Virus record (IMG/VR): IMGVR_UViG_3300036985_002072
Coordinates: 1 to 25,022 of that record
Length of the DNA: 25,022 nt
Source of the DNA: a virus
Strand: one strand, 5' to 3'
The notes below the pieces were generated by a model, which saw only the letters and a program-made list of their open reading frames with translations, was not told the origin of the DNA and did no database searches. Positions 18,344 through 25,022 of this stretch are shown here, piece by piece (positions within the stretch are counted from its first letter, which is position 1; each line of letters begins with the position of its first letter). A program made the position numbers and the translations under genes.

Positions 18344-19512
18344 CCGCAAAGATCCAATTACGCCGTGACACAAGCACCAACTGGAATGCCGCAACGCCTC
18401 CGACCCTTGATGTCGGCGAGATTGGATATGACACCACTCTGAAGCAGATCAAGATTGGTGATGGGTCGAGCAACTGGACGGCTCTCCCGTGGCTAACTGG
18501 GTCATTTCCAGTCTACACCACCCCTACCAGCAGCGATCTCAACAATTCATCAAACTCCGTGCAAGGCGTGTACCGTTTTTCCAGCGGAGTTGCACTTACA
18601 AACGCTCCATCATCTCCAATCAACATCACGTCATTGGATGGTGGCGTGTCTATGTTGGTCGTGAAATATGGAACGACTGTAGTTCAGTCTTTGTGGACTG
18701 ACGGAGATGGAACTGTAACTCCCAAGTCGTATTCCCGCGTGTATGACGGAGATGTTTCGACTTGGCGCGCGTGGGTTCCGCAGAACATTTGGGGCATTAG
18801 CGCGACCGAAGGCGTTGAAATTGTTGCCAAGAGCATCACGCTCAAGGACTCTGCGACTGGCCTGACGGTCGATGGGAACTCGACGCTGACGGGCAATCTG
18901 ACTGTCAACGGAACTACCACGCTTGGAAACGCAACTACCGACATCGTGACGGTGCAGGCTGGTACTGCTACTAATCCGATCATCACGACAAGCGGCGACA
19001 TAAATACAGGAATCTTTTTTCCTGCCGCAGACACCATCGCGGTTTCAACAAACGGTACTCAAGCGATTTCGGTAAATGCGTCTCAACTCGTCACATTGGC
19101 TGCAAATCTAACGGTTTCAGGCCAACTTGGTGCAACGCTCAACTGCGGATCGCAACGCCTGACGAATGTTGGAACGGCAACAGCAGCAACGGACGCGATT
19201 AGCAATACCCAACAGTCAACCATGACACACATGGGTTATGCAACTGCAAACGGCAATAATGCTGGTACGCAAGGAACCATCAACATGGTTTTGGGAGGAT
19301 TTACGTCGTCAACTATTACGATAAATCCACAAAATGCTGGTGATGGAAGTTGGTGCGGAATCGCGATGGTATTCAACGGTGGAAATCTTGTTGGCGTAAG
19401 TGTCAAAGCAAGAAATGCTGGGACTCTCATAACTTCATCAGCGGCTTTGAGTGTCACAAGTAGTCCAAATCCCCAAGCAATTATGTGGTTTTTGACTCGC
19501 GTTCTTCCATGA
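18340..19512 (+). CDS. Tail fibre protein with Mtd-like N-terminal domain
   Basis: 390 aa. The N-terminus IQLRRDTSTNWNAATPPTLD followed by VGEIGYDTTLKQIKIGDGSSNWTAL is the short beta domain found at the virion-attached end of many phage fibres ('major tropism determinant N-terminal' type). RVYDGDVSTWRAWV follows. The middle is repetitive beta structure (LTVDGNSTLTGNLTVNGTTT), then TSGDINTGIFFPAADTIAVS and QRLTNVGTATAATDAISN, both common in fibre shafts. The C-terminal domain, probably receptor binding, is unrecognised. Starts in an ATGA overlap. Parts of the gene are A/T-richer, as often seen in fibre genes exchanged between phages. Confidence 0.82.
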   Translation: MTAKIQLRRDTSTNWNAATPPTLDVGEIGYDTTLKQIKIGDGSSNWTALPWLTGSFPVYTTPTSSDLNNSSNSVQGVYRFSSGVALTNAPSSPINITSLDGGVSMLVVKYGTTVVQSLWTDGDGTVTPKSYSRVYDGDVSTWRAWVPQNIWGISATEGVEIVAKSITLKDSATGLTVDGNSTLTGNLTVNGTTTLGNATTDIVTVQAGTATNPIITTSGDINTGIFFPAADTIAVSTNGTQAISVNASQLVTLAANLTVSGQLGATLNCGSQRLTNVGTATAATDAISNTQQSTMTHMGYATANGNNAGTQGTINMVLGGFTSSTITINPQNAGDGSWCGIAMVFNGGNLVGVSVKARNAGTLITSSAALSVTSSPNPQAIMWFLTRVLP

Positions 19513-21854
19513 CGCACATTCCCGTCCAACTTCCGTTCAAGGGATTCACGGAGCAGTCGCAGTTCTCTGCGATCCCGCAGGGCATGACACCGTCATGCCT
19601 CAACATGATGCCTTCGGATGTTTGGAACGGCAGGATGCGGATCAGCACGCGCAACGGCACGCAGTTGTACAACCTCGGCAGCGTGCAGTTCATGGGGACA
19701 TACCGGATCTACGAGGGTTCGACCCTAGTCGAGAAGTTGATCTTCGTCAGGGCGGGAGTGATCTACCGCGCCGACCCGCGAGCCGACTTGACCGCAACGG
19801 CTACCGCATTCGGAAACGGAAGCACGCAATCGACTCCGTTCCTGAACACCACGGGAATGGTCGAGGGAGTGCAATTCAACGAACACTACTACTTCGTCGA
19901 TGGAGATCACTACGTTCTGGTGCATCTCGCGACACCTGCGTCTGCTACTGCGGTAACTGTTTGGGGTGATGACTCTCCTAAACATGGCCCGTTTCATACG
20001 GATCCAGGAACCATCACGACTGGATGCAGGGCGACTCTGATCTGCCGATGGGGTGCGCGCCTCGTTCTGGCTGGATACAAGGACACGCCGAACATCTGGT
20101 ACGCATGTTCTCCCGACGATACTTGGCCCATTACGGGAGGTTCCGGAGGAACGCTCGTCGACGGATGGAGCGGCAACCATCCGATCGGAGCGATCACCGG
20201 AACAACTGCGAACGAATATGGAACGCTCGGAGATCCGATCGTCGCCATCTTTCCGTTCGCGCAGAGCGGGTTGATGTTCGCGTGTTCGAACTCGTTCTCG
20301 TTCCTCACGGGCGATCCTGCTGCGAACTTCACGGCGGATGTACAGATGGTCTCGCTGACCAAGTCCATCGGAATCGCTGGAAGTCGCGCGTACTGCCAGT
20401 CGCAGGAGAAGGGCGCGTTCATCCTCGCGAACGATGGCCTGTACTTCATCAACGCGAACGACTTCAACTTCAACCGCGCCAACCGCATCAGCGCGGGAAG
20501 ACTGGATTCTTTCTTCCTCCGACTCGACTTCGGAACTCCAGCCATCGGCGGAACCAGCAGTCTTGCAGGTGGAACGCTTCGGTCTCTTACGACAGAGCAG
20601 GGAAGTGCGTCCGGAGCGTCCTCCAAGACGCAGACTCCTGAAGGCGGTTTGTCAGAGGAGGCGACAGCAGAGAAGATCGAGATTGGGACATCGGTTGCCT
20701 CGCTGTTCGGAACTGTCGAGACTGGCGATGTATTCCCGTGTCTGTGCTACGACCCTGATCGCGAAGGCGTGTGGATCTTCCTCTCCGTTAGCGGCGTGGA
20801 ACAGGCAAGCCTGCACCTCTACTACGACCTGAAGACGGATTCGTTTTGGCCGCAGCGGTTCTCCGATCCGAACATCTACGCGCCTACATCCGCGTCATAC
20901 ATCGGAACATCGAGAACCAGCGCAGGCCGTTTGTTCCTTGGAGGCGGCGAGTCAATCAGCGTCATCGACCGTGCATTTCCCATCGGGGTGGACGGTTGGG
21001 ACGAGGAGATGACAGACGAGCAGCAGAGACGGCAGTTCGTGCGAAGCAGCCTTACGGTCGGCCCTGTGATTGGTCAGTTGCCATATAGGGTCATGCTCAA
21101 CGAGATCCGAGTCGATCTCGGAGATGACGAGTACGAGGTTCCGACTGGCTTCAACGACTTGAGCCAGTCTCCGATTATCAGCGTCACCAAGGGAGACACG
21201 GCACAGTCCGCGCTCGGGTTGCAGACGGACAGCCTGTTCGTCATCAACCTGAACCCGCTCGTGATCGACGGCGGCAATGCGGCTGGATCAGGATCCGTGC
21301 TGTATAACGGTGGAACCCGCGCTACGCCATCGCCAAGCGAGATCGATGGTCGCTTCGCCATCCGTCCGTTCGGCCAGTACACGCAGGACGATCCGTTCGC
21401 TGCTGGCATCAGCCGCGTCTACAACGGCCCCGGCAACTGGGTGATCCGATGGGACACGCTTGCTCCGAGCGGAGCGCGATGGGTCATCGAGCGCGACCAC
21501 ATTGCTGCGGTTGATGGGAATGATTACGGAATCACGGCTGGGTCTCCTCCGCAACTCGTCGAATACGAGCAGATCACGCCTGACATCGGATCGCCCGATG
21601 GAGCGATGATCACCATTCAGCAGATTCCCGTGTCTCCTGACGAACCCGACAACGCCGATGTCTCGGGCGCTTCGTTTCCCGAGGCAGAAGTTACTGAAGT
21701 TGGAACATTAGTACCCGGACGAAACACGGCCAAGAAATGCCGCATCCGTGGTGAATCGATGTACATGACCATTGCATCGGACGGTAAGCCGTGGTCTATC
21801 GAGCGCATGTCCGTCATCGTTTCGCAAGTCGGAAAGAGCAGAGGTGATCCGTAA
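19509..21854 (+). CDS. Large tail nozzle-like structural protein (gp12/tail tubular B-like)
   Basis: 781 aa from the ATG at 19509 (ATGA overlap); the upstream ATG of the same frame lies inside the fibre gene. The N-terminus PFKGFTEQSQFSAIPQGMTP, then CLNMMPSDVWNGRMRISTRN, is the typical opening of the large tail protein of short-tailed phages, followed by strand-rich repeats such as DPIVAIFPFAQSGLMFACSN and GAFILANDGLYFINANDFNF that suggest a propeller-like core. The protein probably forms the tail nozzle below the adaptor. The region around residues 360-390 (GSASGASSKTQTPEGGLSEE) looks like a flexible loop. Identification is by layout and position, without a definite family match. Confidence 0.72.
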   Translation: MTHIPVQLPFKGFTEQSQFSAIPQGMTPSCLNMMPSDVWNGRMRISTRNGTQLYNLGSVQFMGTYRIYEGSTLVEKLIFVRAGVIYRADPRADLTATATAFGNGSTQSTPFLNTTGMVEGVQFNEHYYFVDGDHYVLVHLATPASATAVTVWGDDSPKHGPFHTDPGTITTGCRATLICRWGARLVLAGYKDTPNIWYACSPDDTWPITGGSGGTLVDGWSGNHPIGAITGTTANEYGTLGDPIVAIFPFAQSGLMFACSNSFSFLTGDPAANFTADVQMVSLTKSIGIAGSRAYCQSQEKGAFILANDGLYFINANDFNFNRANRISAGRLDSFFLRLDFGTPAIGGTSSLAGGTLRSLTTEQGSASGASSKTQTPEGGLSEEATAEKIEIGTSVASLFGTVETGDVFPCLCYDPDREGVWIFLSVSGVEQASLHLYYDLKTDSFWPQRFSDPNIYAPTSASYIGTSRTSAGRLFLGGGESISVIDRAFPIGVDGWDEEMTDEQQRRQFVRSSLTVGPVIGQLPYRVMLNEIRVDLGDDEYEVPTGFNDLSQSPIISVTKGDTAQSALGLQTDSLFVINLNPLVIDGGNAAGSGSVLYNGGTRATPSPSEIDGRFAIRPFGQYTQDDPFAAGISRVYNGPGNWVIRWDTLAPSGARWVIERDHIAAVDGNDYGITAGSPPQLVEYEQITPDIGSPDGAMITIQQIPVSPDEPDNADVSGASFPEAEVTEVGTLVPGRNTAKKCRIRGESMYMTIASDGKPWSIERMSVIVSQVGKSRGDP

Positions 21855-22825
21855 TGCCATTCTTTGCAGCAGCAATCATCGGCGGTGGACTCATGGCTGG
21901 CGGTGCTGCGGCCAATTCTATGAGTCAACGTGCGAAGCGAAAAGCCTTACTTGGGATGAAGGCTGGTGCTATCGATGATTTCCGAGAACTTGGCGACGAG
22001 TACAAGGATCTATTTGACCCAATCATGCAGCAGTATTCTCGGGAACGTGACGCAAACATGTCGCTTTACCGATCCGAGATGCGGCGCGCCGAGCAATCAT
22101 TCTCCCGATACTTCGATCAGGCACGAACCGAATACGGCGCAGGCATGGATCGCGCGCTGGGAGAGATGCGTATTGGCCGAGAATCGACGCTTGCGCTTGC
22201 TCGTCAGGAAACGGAACGACAGCAGCAGGGCGCTCGCGCACGCAACGCATTCACGGGCCTTGGTCAGACTTCGTTCGGACAAGAACAAGTCCAAGCCATC
22301 GGCCGTCAGGGTGTGTTGCAGGAAGGCGCGATCCGAGAGCAGTATGCAGGGCAATTGTCCGCTCTTGAAGCGCAGCGTGCGCAGGGCATGTCCACCTTGT
22401 CCGCGCAGATGGGTCAGGGAATGTCGGGCATCCAGCAGTCGCTCGCGACCAACCTGTCCAACATGTACCAGACCTACAGCGGGAACATTGCGAACATGCA
22501 GCAGCAGGGTCTTGGTCAGCAGTTCAACATGTACCAGCAAGGTCTCAACATTGGATACCAATTTGGTGGTCAAGCGGCAAACCTTGCTGGATCCGGTATC
22601 GCAGCAGTTGGTTCTGCAATGGGTTCGTTCGGCGGCGCGCTGTTCGGCGCGGGTCTTGGAGGAATGATGGCTCCTGCTTCTGCTGCTGCTGGATCTGCTG
22701 GTGGGTTTATGTCAGGAAATATGACAGCATCACCCGCATCGCAAATGGCTCCTCCGGGATCTTTCTACGGCAATCTCCAAGCGTCTCAATATGGTTACGG
22801 AAATTATTACGGGAACATGAGGTAA
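21854..22825 (+). CDS. Probable internal virion (ejection) protein, 323 aa
   Basis: Starts in a TAATG overlap. A hydrophobic glycine-rich N-terminus (MPFFAAAIIGGGLMAGGAAA) is followed by a long helical region rich in Gln, Arg and Glu (residues about 40-220, such as ARQETERQQQGARARNAF). A Gly/Ala hydrophobic stretch follows (GIAAVGSAMGSFGGALFGAG), with a Gly/Tyr/Asn-rich end (QYGYGNYYGNMR). Membrane-active ends around a helical core fit the small ejection proteins of short-tailed phages (T7 gp14 or P22 gp7 type), which help form the DNA channel. The position after the nozzle-like gene agrees. Not a certain match. Confidence 0.6.
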   Translation: MPFFAAAIIGGGLMAGGAAANSMSQRAKRKALLGMKAGAIDDFRELGDEYKDLFDPIMQQYSRERDANMSLYRSEMRRAEQSFSRYFDQARTEYGAGMDRALGEMRIGRESTLALARQETERQQQGARARNAFTGLGQTSFGQEQVQAIGRQGVLQEGAIREQYAGQLSALEAQRAQGMSTLSAQMGQGMSGIQQSLATNLSNMYQTYSGNIANMQQQGLGQQFNMYQQGLNIGYQFGGQAANLAGSGIAAVGSAMGSFGGALFGAGLGGMMAPASAAAGSAGGFMSGNMTASPASQMAPPGSFYGNLQASQYGYGNYYGNMR

Positions 22826-22828
22826 TAC

Positions 22829-23530
22829 ATGCCGACAACCAACGAAGAGTTCTTCACCCGAGAACGATTGCAGGCCATTGGTCTTGGCATCGGACGCGGC
22901 TTTCAGTCTTATGACCCAAACAATCCATTTGCTGGCGCAGGCGCGGCTATGGAAGCAACCATTGGCGCAGAAATGATTGTCGATCAACGGCGAAAAGATC
23001 GGCGAGAGCGGTTTGAAGATCTTGAAATAATTCGAAAAGAGAAACTCGACGCAGAGCGAAGAGCAGAAGAAGCGTCGATTCGCGAATTTGATCGCCGAAT
23101 CGAACAAGCCAAGAAGATGGGTGACATCGAGACGCAGCAGATGCTTGAGCGTCAACGCAAGTCGCGCGAAGAACTTCAAGATTGGTACAAGAAGCAACAG
23201 GTGGTTGGTATTTCCGAAGGGTTGGCTAAAAAGAAATCCCCGGGTTTTCCGCAGTATCTCAACTTGCTTGCCAATCTTTTGGGAGGAAACAAGCCTCGTA
23301 TCAAGGGAAATGCGCCGATCAACTTGTTCGATGAATCGATGACTATGGAGCCTGCGACAGCAGAGTATCGACCGTCTCCAATGCGTCGGCCTCTCGGTGT
23401 TGAAATGATGCGTGGTGATGAAGATTTTGGATCTACACAACCGAATCCATCAGGAGCGCGCAACACCTACATCGACAGCAAAGGCATAAAGCGTTACGCC
23501 GACACAGGCCAGCCGTTCGGTATGTTCTGA
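22829..23530 (+). CDS. Coiled-coil protein, probable internal virion protein, 233 aa
   Basis: ATG three bases after the previous stop, with GAGG ahead. Residues about 50-130 are a strongly charged coiled coil (VDQRRKDRRERFEDLEIIRK, EQAKKMGDIETQQMLERQRK). The N-terminus and the C-terminal 90 residues are polar and probably flexible, ending in a small block (YIDSKGIKRYADTGQPFGMF). No family is recognised. Its place between two candidate ejection proteins suggests a virion-interior role. The DNA is A/T-richer than the nozzle gene. Confidence 0.6.
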   Translation: MPTTNEEFFTRERLQAIGLGIGRGFQSYDPNNPFAGAGAAMEATIGAEMIVDQRRKDRRERFEDLEIIRKEKLDAERRAEEASIREFDRRIEQAKKMGDIETQQMLERQRKSREELQDWYKKQQVVGISEGLAKKKSPGFPQYLNLLANLLGGNKPRIKGNAPINLFDESMTMEPATAEYRPSPMRRPLGVEMMRGDEDFGSTQPNPSGARNTYIDSKGIKRYADTGQPFGMF

Positions 23531-23554
23531 TCAGATACGAAATGTAGGATTCTC

Positions 23555-24772
23555 ATGGCAATCGACCAAACCGATATTTCCGATCCGCAATCTGAAGAAA
23601 TGATTCCGGGAGGGTCGTACATCCCACAGGGAGAATCGTTTCAATCAGAACAAGCGATCCGTAGCATTGCCGATGCGCGTGATCTGATTGGCCGTGCAAG
23701 CGATGTCAACGACTTCAACCTAACCATGAGCGGGATCTCCGATGGAGATCCTGTTGGCATGGAGACTTTCGATCTTGGGTTCTTTGAGGACGGCACTCCG
23801 GCAATCACGATCAACGGAGCCAATGTTCCGATTCGTCACGAGCAATGGATGGCGCTCCTGACTCAACGAAACAAAACTCGCGCCGAAGTGAAGGCGCGAA
23901 TGATGTTCGAACACGACAAGCGTAAGGCCAAAGATGGGATTACCAAGATCCTCGCCTCCGCTCCGAGCGTTCCGCCGCAACTCGGTCAGTTGCTTCTGAC
24001 GATCGCCGACATGGATCCGGCGACGGCTATGCAGGAGACGCAGCAGTTGCTGGTCAGCATGTCCAAGGACAACGGCCGCCAGCAGATCGGAAAGTTGTCC
24101 ATGATGCTTCAGGACAACGGTGTTGCTGCGGAGATGTCTCGTCTTACCCGAGAGGTAGAGACACAAATCGGAGAAACCAAGTTCGGCGACCCCATCATGG
24201 GCAAGACCTCTCCAGCCCGGTCTCGTGCCGCCGAACTTCAGAAGGATTCCGATCCTCGCAAGCGGAAGACTGCATACGCGATCAGCAACATCGACTCGAT
24301 GTTCCCGCCGAAGGGGATGAAGGCCGATCCATCGGTGAACGGCAAGCCGATTGGCATCTTCGACATCATGGTCGGACTTGACGGCGGCGACACGAGCGAA
24401 CTGTCCCGGTTCGAACTGCTTCGGAACCTTGCCGCCTACAGCGACATGTGGCCGTCCAAGGTTGATTGGGTCGATGCGCCGACCAACATGGGTGGTTTCA
24501 TGGGGCCAAATACTGGCGGCCCGATCGACATGATGTCCGCGCCGCAGTCATATGCGCAGTTCCGCAACTACCTGCTTGAACTCGATCAATGGGCCAACAG
24601 CGCGCTCAAGTGGGATCGTTCTGATCCGCGCGCGATCGACCTGATCATGCAGCAGGTCATCGCCAACAACCGCATGGCGTACAACCAGCCTGCACAGCAA
24701 CAGCAGGGTTCGGCGCAGCAGAACAACGCTAGCGCGGCAACTGATGAGTTCACCATCGACTTTGGATCGTAA
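23555..24772 (+). CDS. Probable internal virion protein, 405 aa
   Basis: ATG preceded by TAGGATTCTC. The N-terminal 90 residues are acidic with strands (MAIDQTDISDPQSEEMIPGG, FDLGFFEDGTPAITINGANV). A long helical part follows (LLTQRNKTRAEVKARMMFEH, GQLLLTIADMDPATAMQETQ), and the C-terminal 35 residues are Gln/Asn/Ala-rich (QQQQGSAQQNNASA) with an acidic end. No enzymatic motif or family is recognised. The place in the late block after two likely ejection proteins suggests a virion component; no stronger claim is possible. Confidence 0.62.
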   Translation: MAIDQTDISDPQSEEMIPGGSYIPQGESFQSEQAIRSIADARDLIGRASDVNDFNLTMSGISDGDPVGMETFDLGFFEDGTPAITINGANVPIRHEQWMALLTQRNKTRAEVKARMMFEHDKRKAKDGITKILASAPSVPPQLGQLLLTIADMDPATAMQETQQLLVSMSKDNGRQQIGKLSMMLQDNGVAAEMSRLTREVETQIGETKFGDPIMGKTSPARSRAAELQKDSDPRKRKTAYAISNIDSMFPPKGMKADPSVNGKPIGIFDIMVGLDGGDTSELSRFELLRNLAAYSDMWPSKVDWVDAPTNMGGFMGPNTGGPIDMMSAPQSYAQFRNYLLELDQWANSALKWDRSDPRAIDLIMQQVIANNRMAYNQPAQQQQGSAQQNNASAATDEFTIDFGS

Positions 24773-24775
24773 GCC

Positions 24776-25022
24776 ATGACTCAGATGAATACGCAGACGC
24801 AGATCGATCGAATCCGAGCCAAGGCAGTCGAGCGCGCACGCGCAGAAATGCAGGCTCGTGGCATTAGGCCCGATGCCCCCGAGGCTGCGGAGTTCATCCA
24901 GTCTTCGATCTCAAAGATTGAAGATGGTGCATACAAGGCTGCCTACAACAAGGCGATGGCGAACCTGTTTGAAATAAAGGTTCCCGACATCACGCTCGTG
25001 TCAGATGAAGATGCCAAGAATT
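24776..25022 (+). CDS. 5' part of a late gene running off the right edge
   Basis: ATG at 24776, three bases after the previous stop; the frame stays open to the end of the window (82 codons). The visible part is helical and charged: MTQMNTQTQIDRIRAKAVER, then EMQARGIRPDAPEAAEFIQS, then KAAYNKAMANLFEIKVPDIT. Too little is present for a family. Large internal virion proteins, sometimes with a transglycosylase domain, often follow here in short-tailed phages, but nothing visible identifies one. Confidence 0.65.
   Translation, partial: MTQMNTQTQIDRIRAKAVERARAEMQARGIRPDAPEAAEFIQSSISKIEDGAYKAAYNKAMANLFEIKVPDITLVSDEDAKN

Noticed and set aside
1-25022. tRNA genes, CRISPR arrays, insertion sequences or attachment sites
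   Set aside because: No cloverleaf-like or GTTCRA-containing segments, regularly spaced repeats, transposase motifs or integrase were seen on reading. A dedicated search was not possible here.
6376-25022. Repeated phage-polymerase-type (T7-like) late promoters
   Set aside because: I saw no recurring 18-23-base element before late genes, and no single-subunit RNA polymerase gene is in the window.

Overview
This window is part of a double-stranded DNA tailed-phage genome (or prophage). It reads as a podovirus-type virion block joined to a divergent block of early genes. I see no bacterial chromosomal genes, tRNAs, rRNAs, CRISPR arrays or insertion sequences. Base composition is mostly GC-rich, with clearly A/T-richer islands at about 9650-11215, in parts of 18500-19500 and at about 22830-23530. 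The host cannot be named from this sequence. Canonical-looking -35/-10 promoters and purine-rich ribosome sites point to a bacterial host and transcription of the early block by host-type RNA polymerase. No phage RNA polymerase is visible here.

Positions 1-6215 are all on the minus strand and are probably early or regulatory genes. From the outer (right) end inward they are: a 55-aa protein, a 114-aa protein, a 305-aa protein with a DnaJ-like Cys knuckle, a 267-aa protein, a 77-aa protein, a 173-aa / 75-aa zinc-ribbon / 31-aa membrane-peptide trio joined by GTGA overlaps, a DUF932 protein, a small ribbon-helix-helix candidate, a RecE-like PD-(D/E)XK exonuclease, and the first 10 codons of a further gene. 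Two layers of shared regulatory sequence run through this block. The first is five promoters with 16-bp spacing and a CCACA-N2-TGTGG operator, complete in three and degenerate in two. The second is a ribosome-site hairpin before seven genes, with a GAAA loop and a stem whose two arms change together.

Positions 6216-6377 are a divergent control region. From 6378 to the right edge all genes are on the plus strand and tightly packed, many with ATGA, TGATG or TAATG overlaps. The order is: small terminase, a 189-bp CACGC-rich non-coding stretch, large terminase, four small basic proteins, an HNH protein, two tandem paralogous beta-sandwich (lectin-like) proteins, four more small basic proteins, portal, a FmdB-like small protein, scaffold, major capsid protein, a decoration-like protein, a strong hairpin, head-tail adaptor, a membrane/lysis-like cassette (membrane coiled-coil, holin-like, small basic protein, overlapping lipoprotein), tail fibre with an Mtd-like N-terminus, a large nozzle-like tail protein, three probable internal/ejection proteins, and the start of another gene.

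The structural order and the absence of a tape measure within the window favour a short-tailed virion. The most interesting material is the regulatory architecture of the minus-strand block, the out-of-frame lipoprotein overlap at 18110-18252, the lectin-like pair between terminase and portal, and the odd stretch between the two terminase genes.
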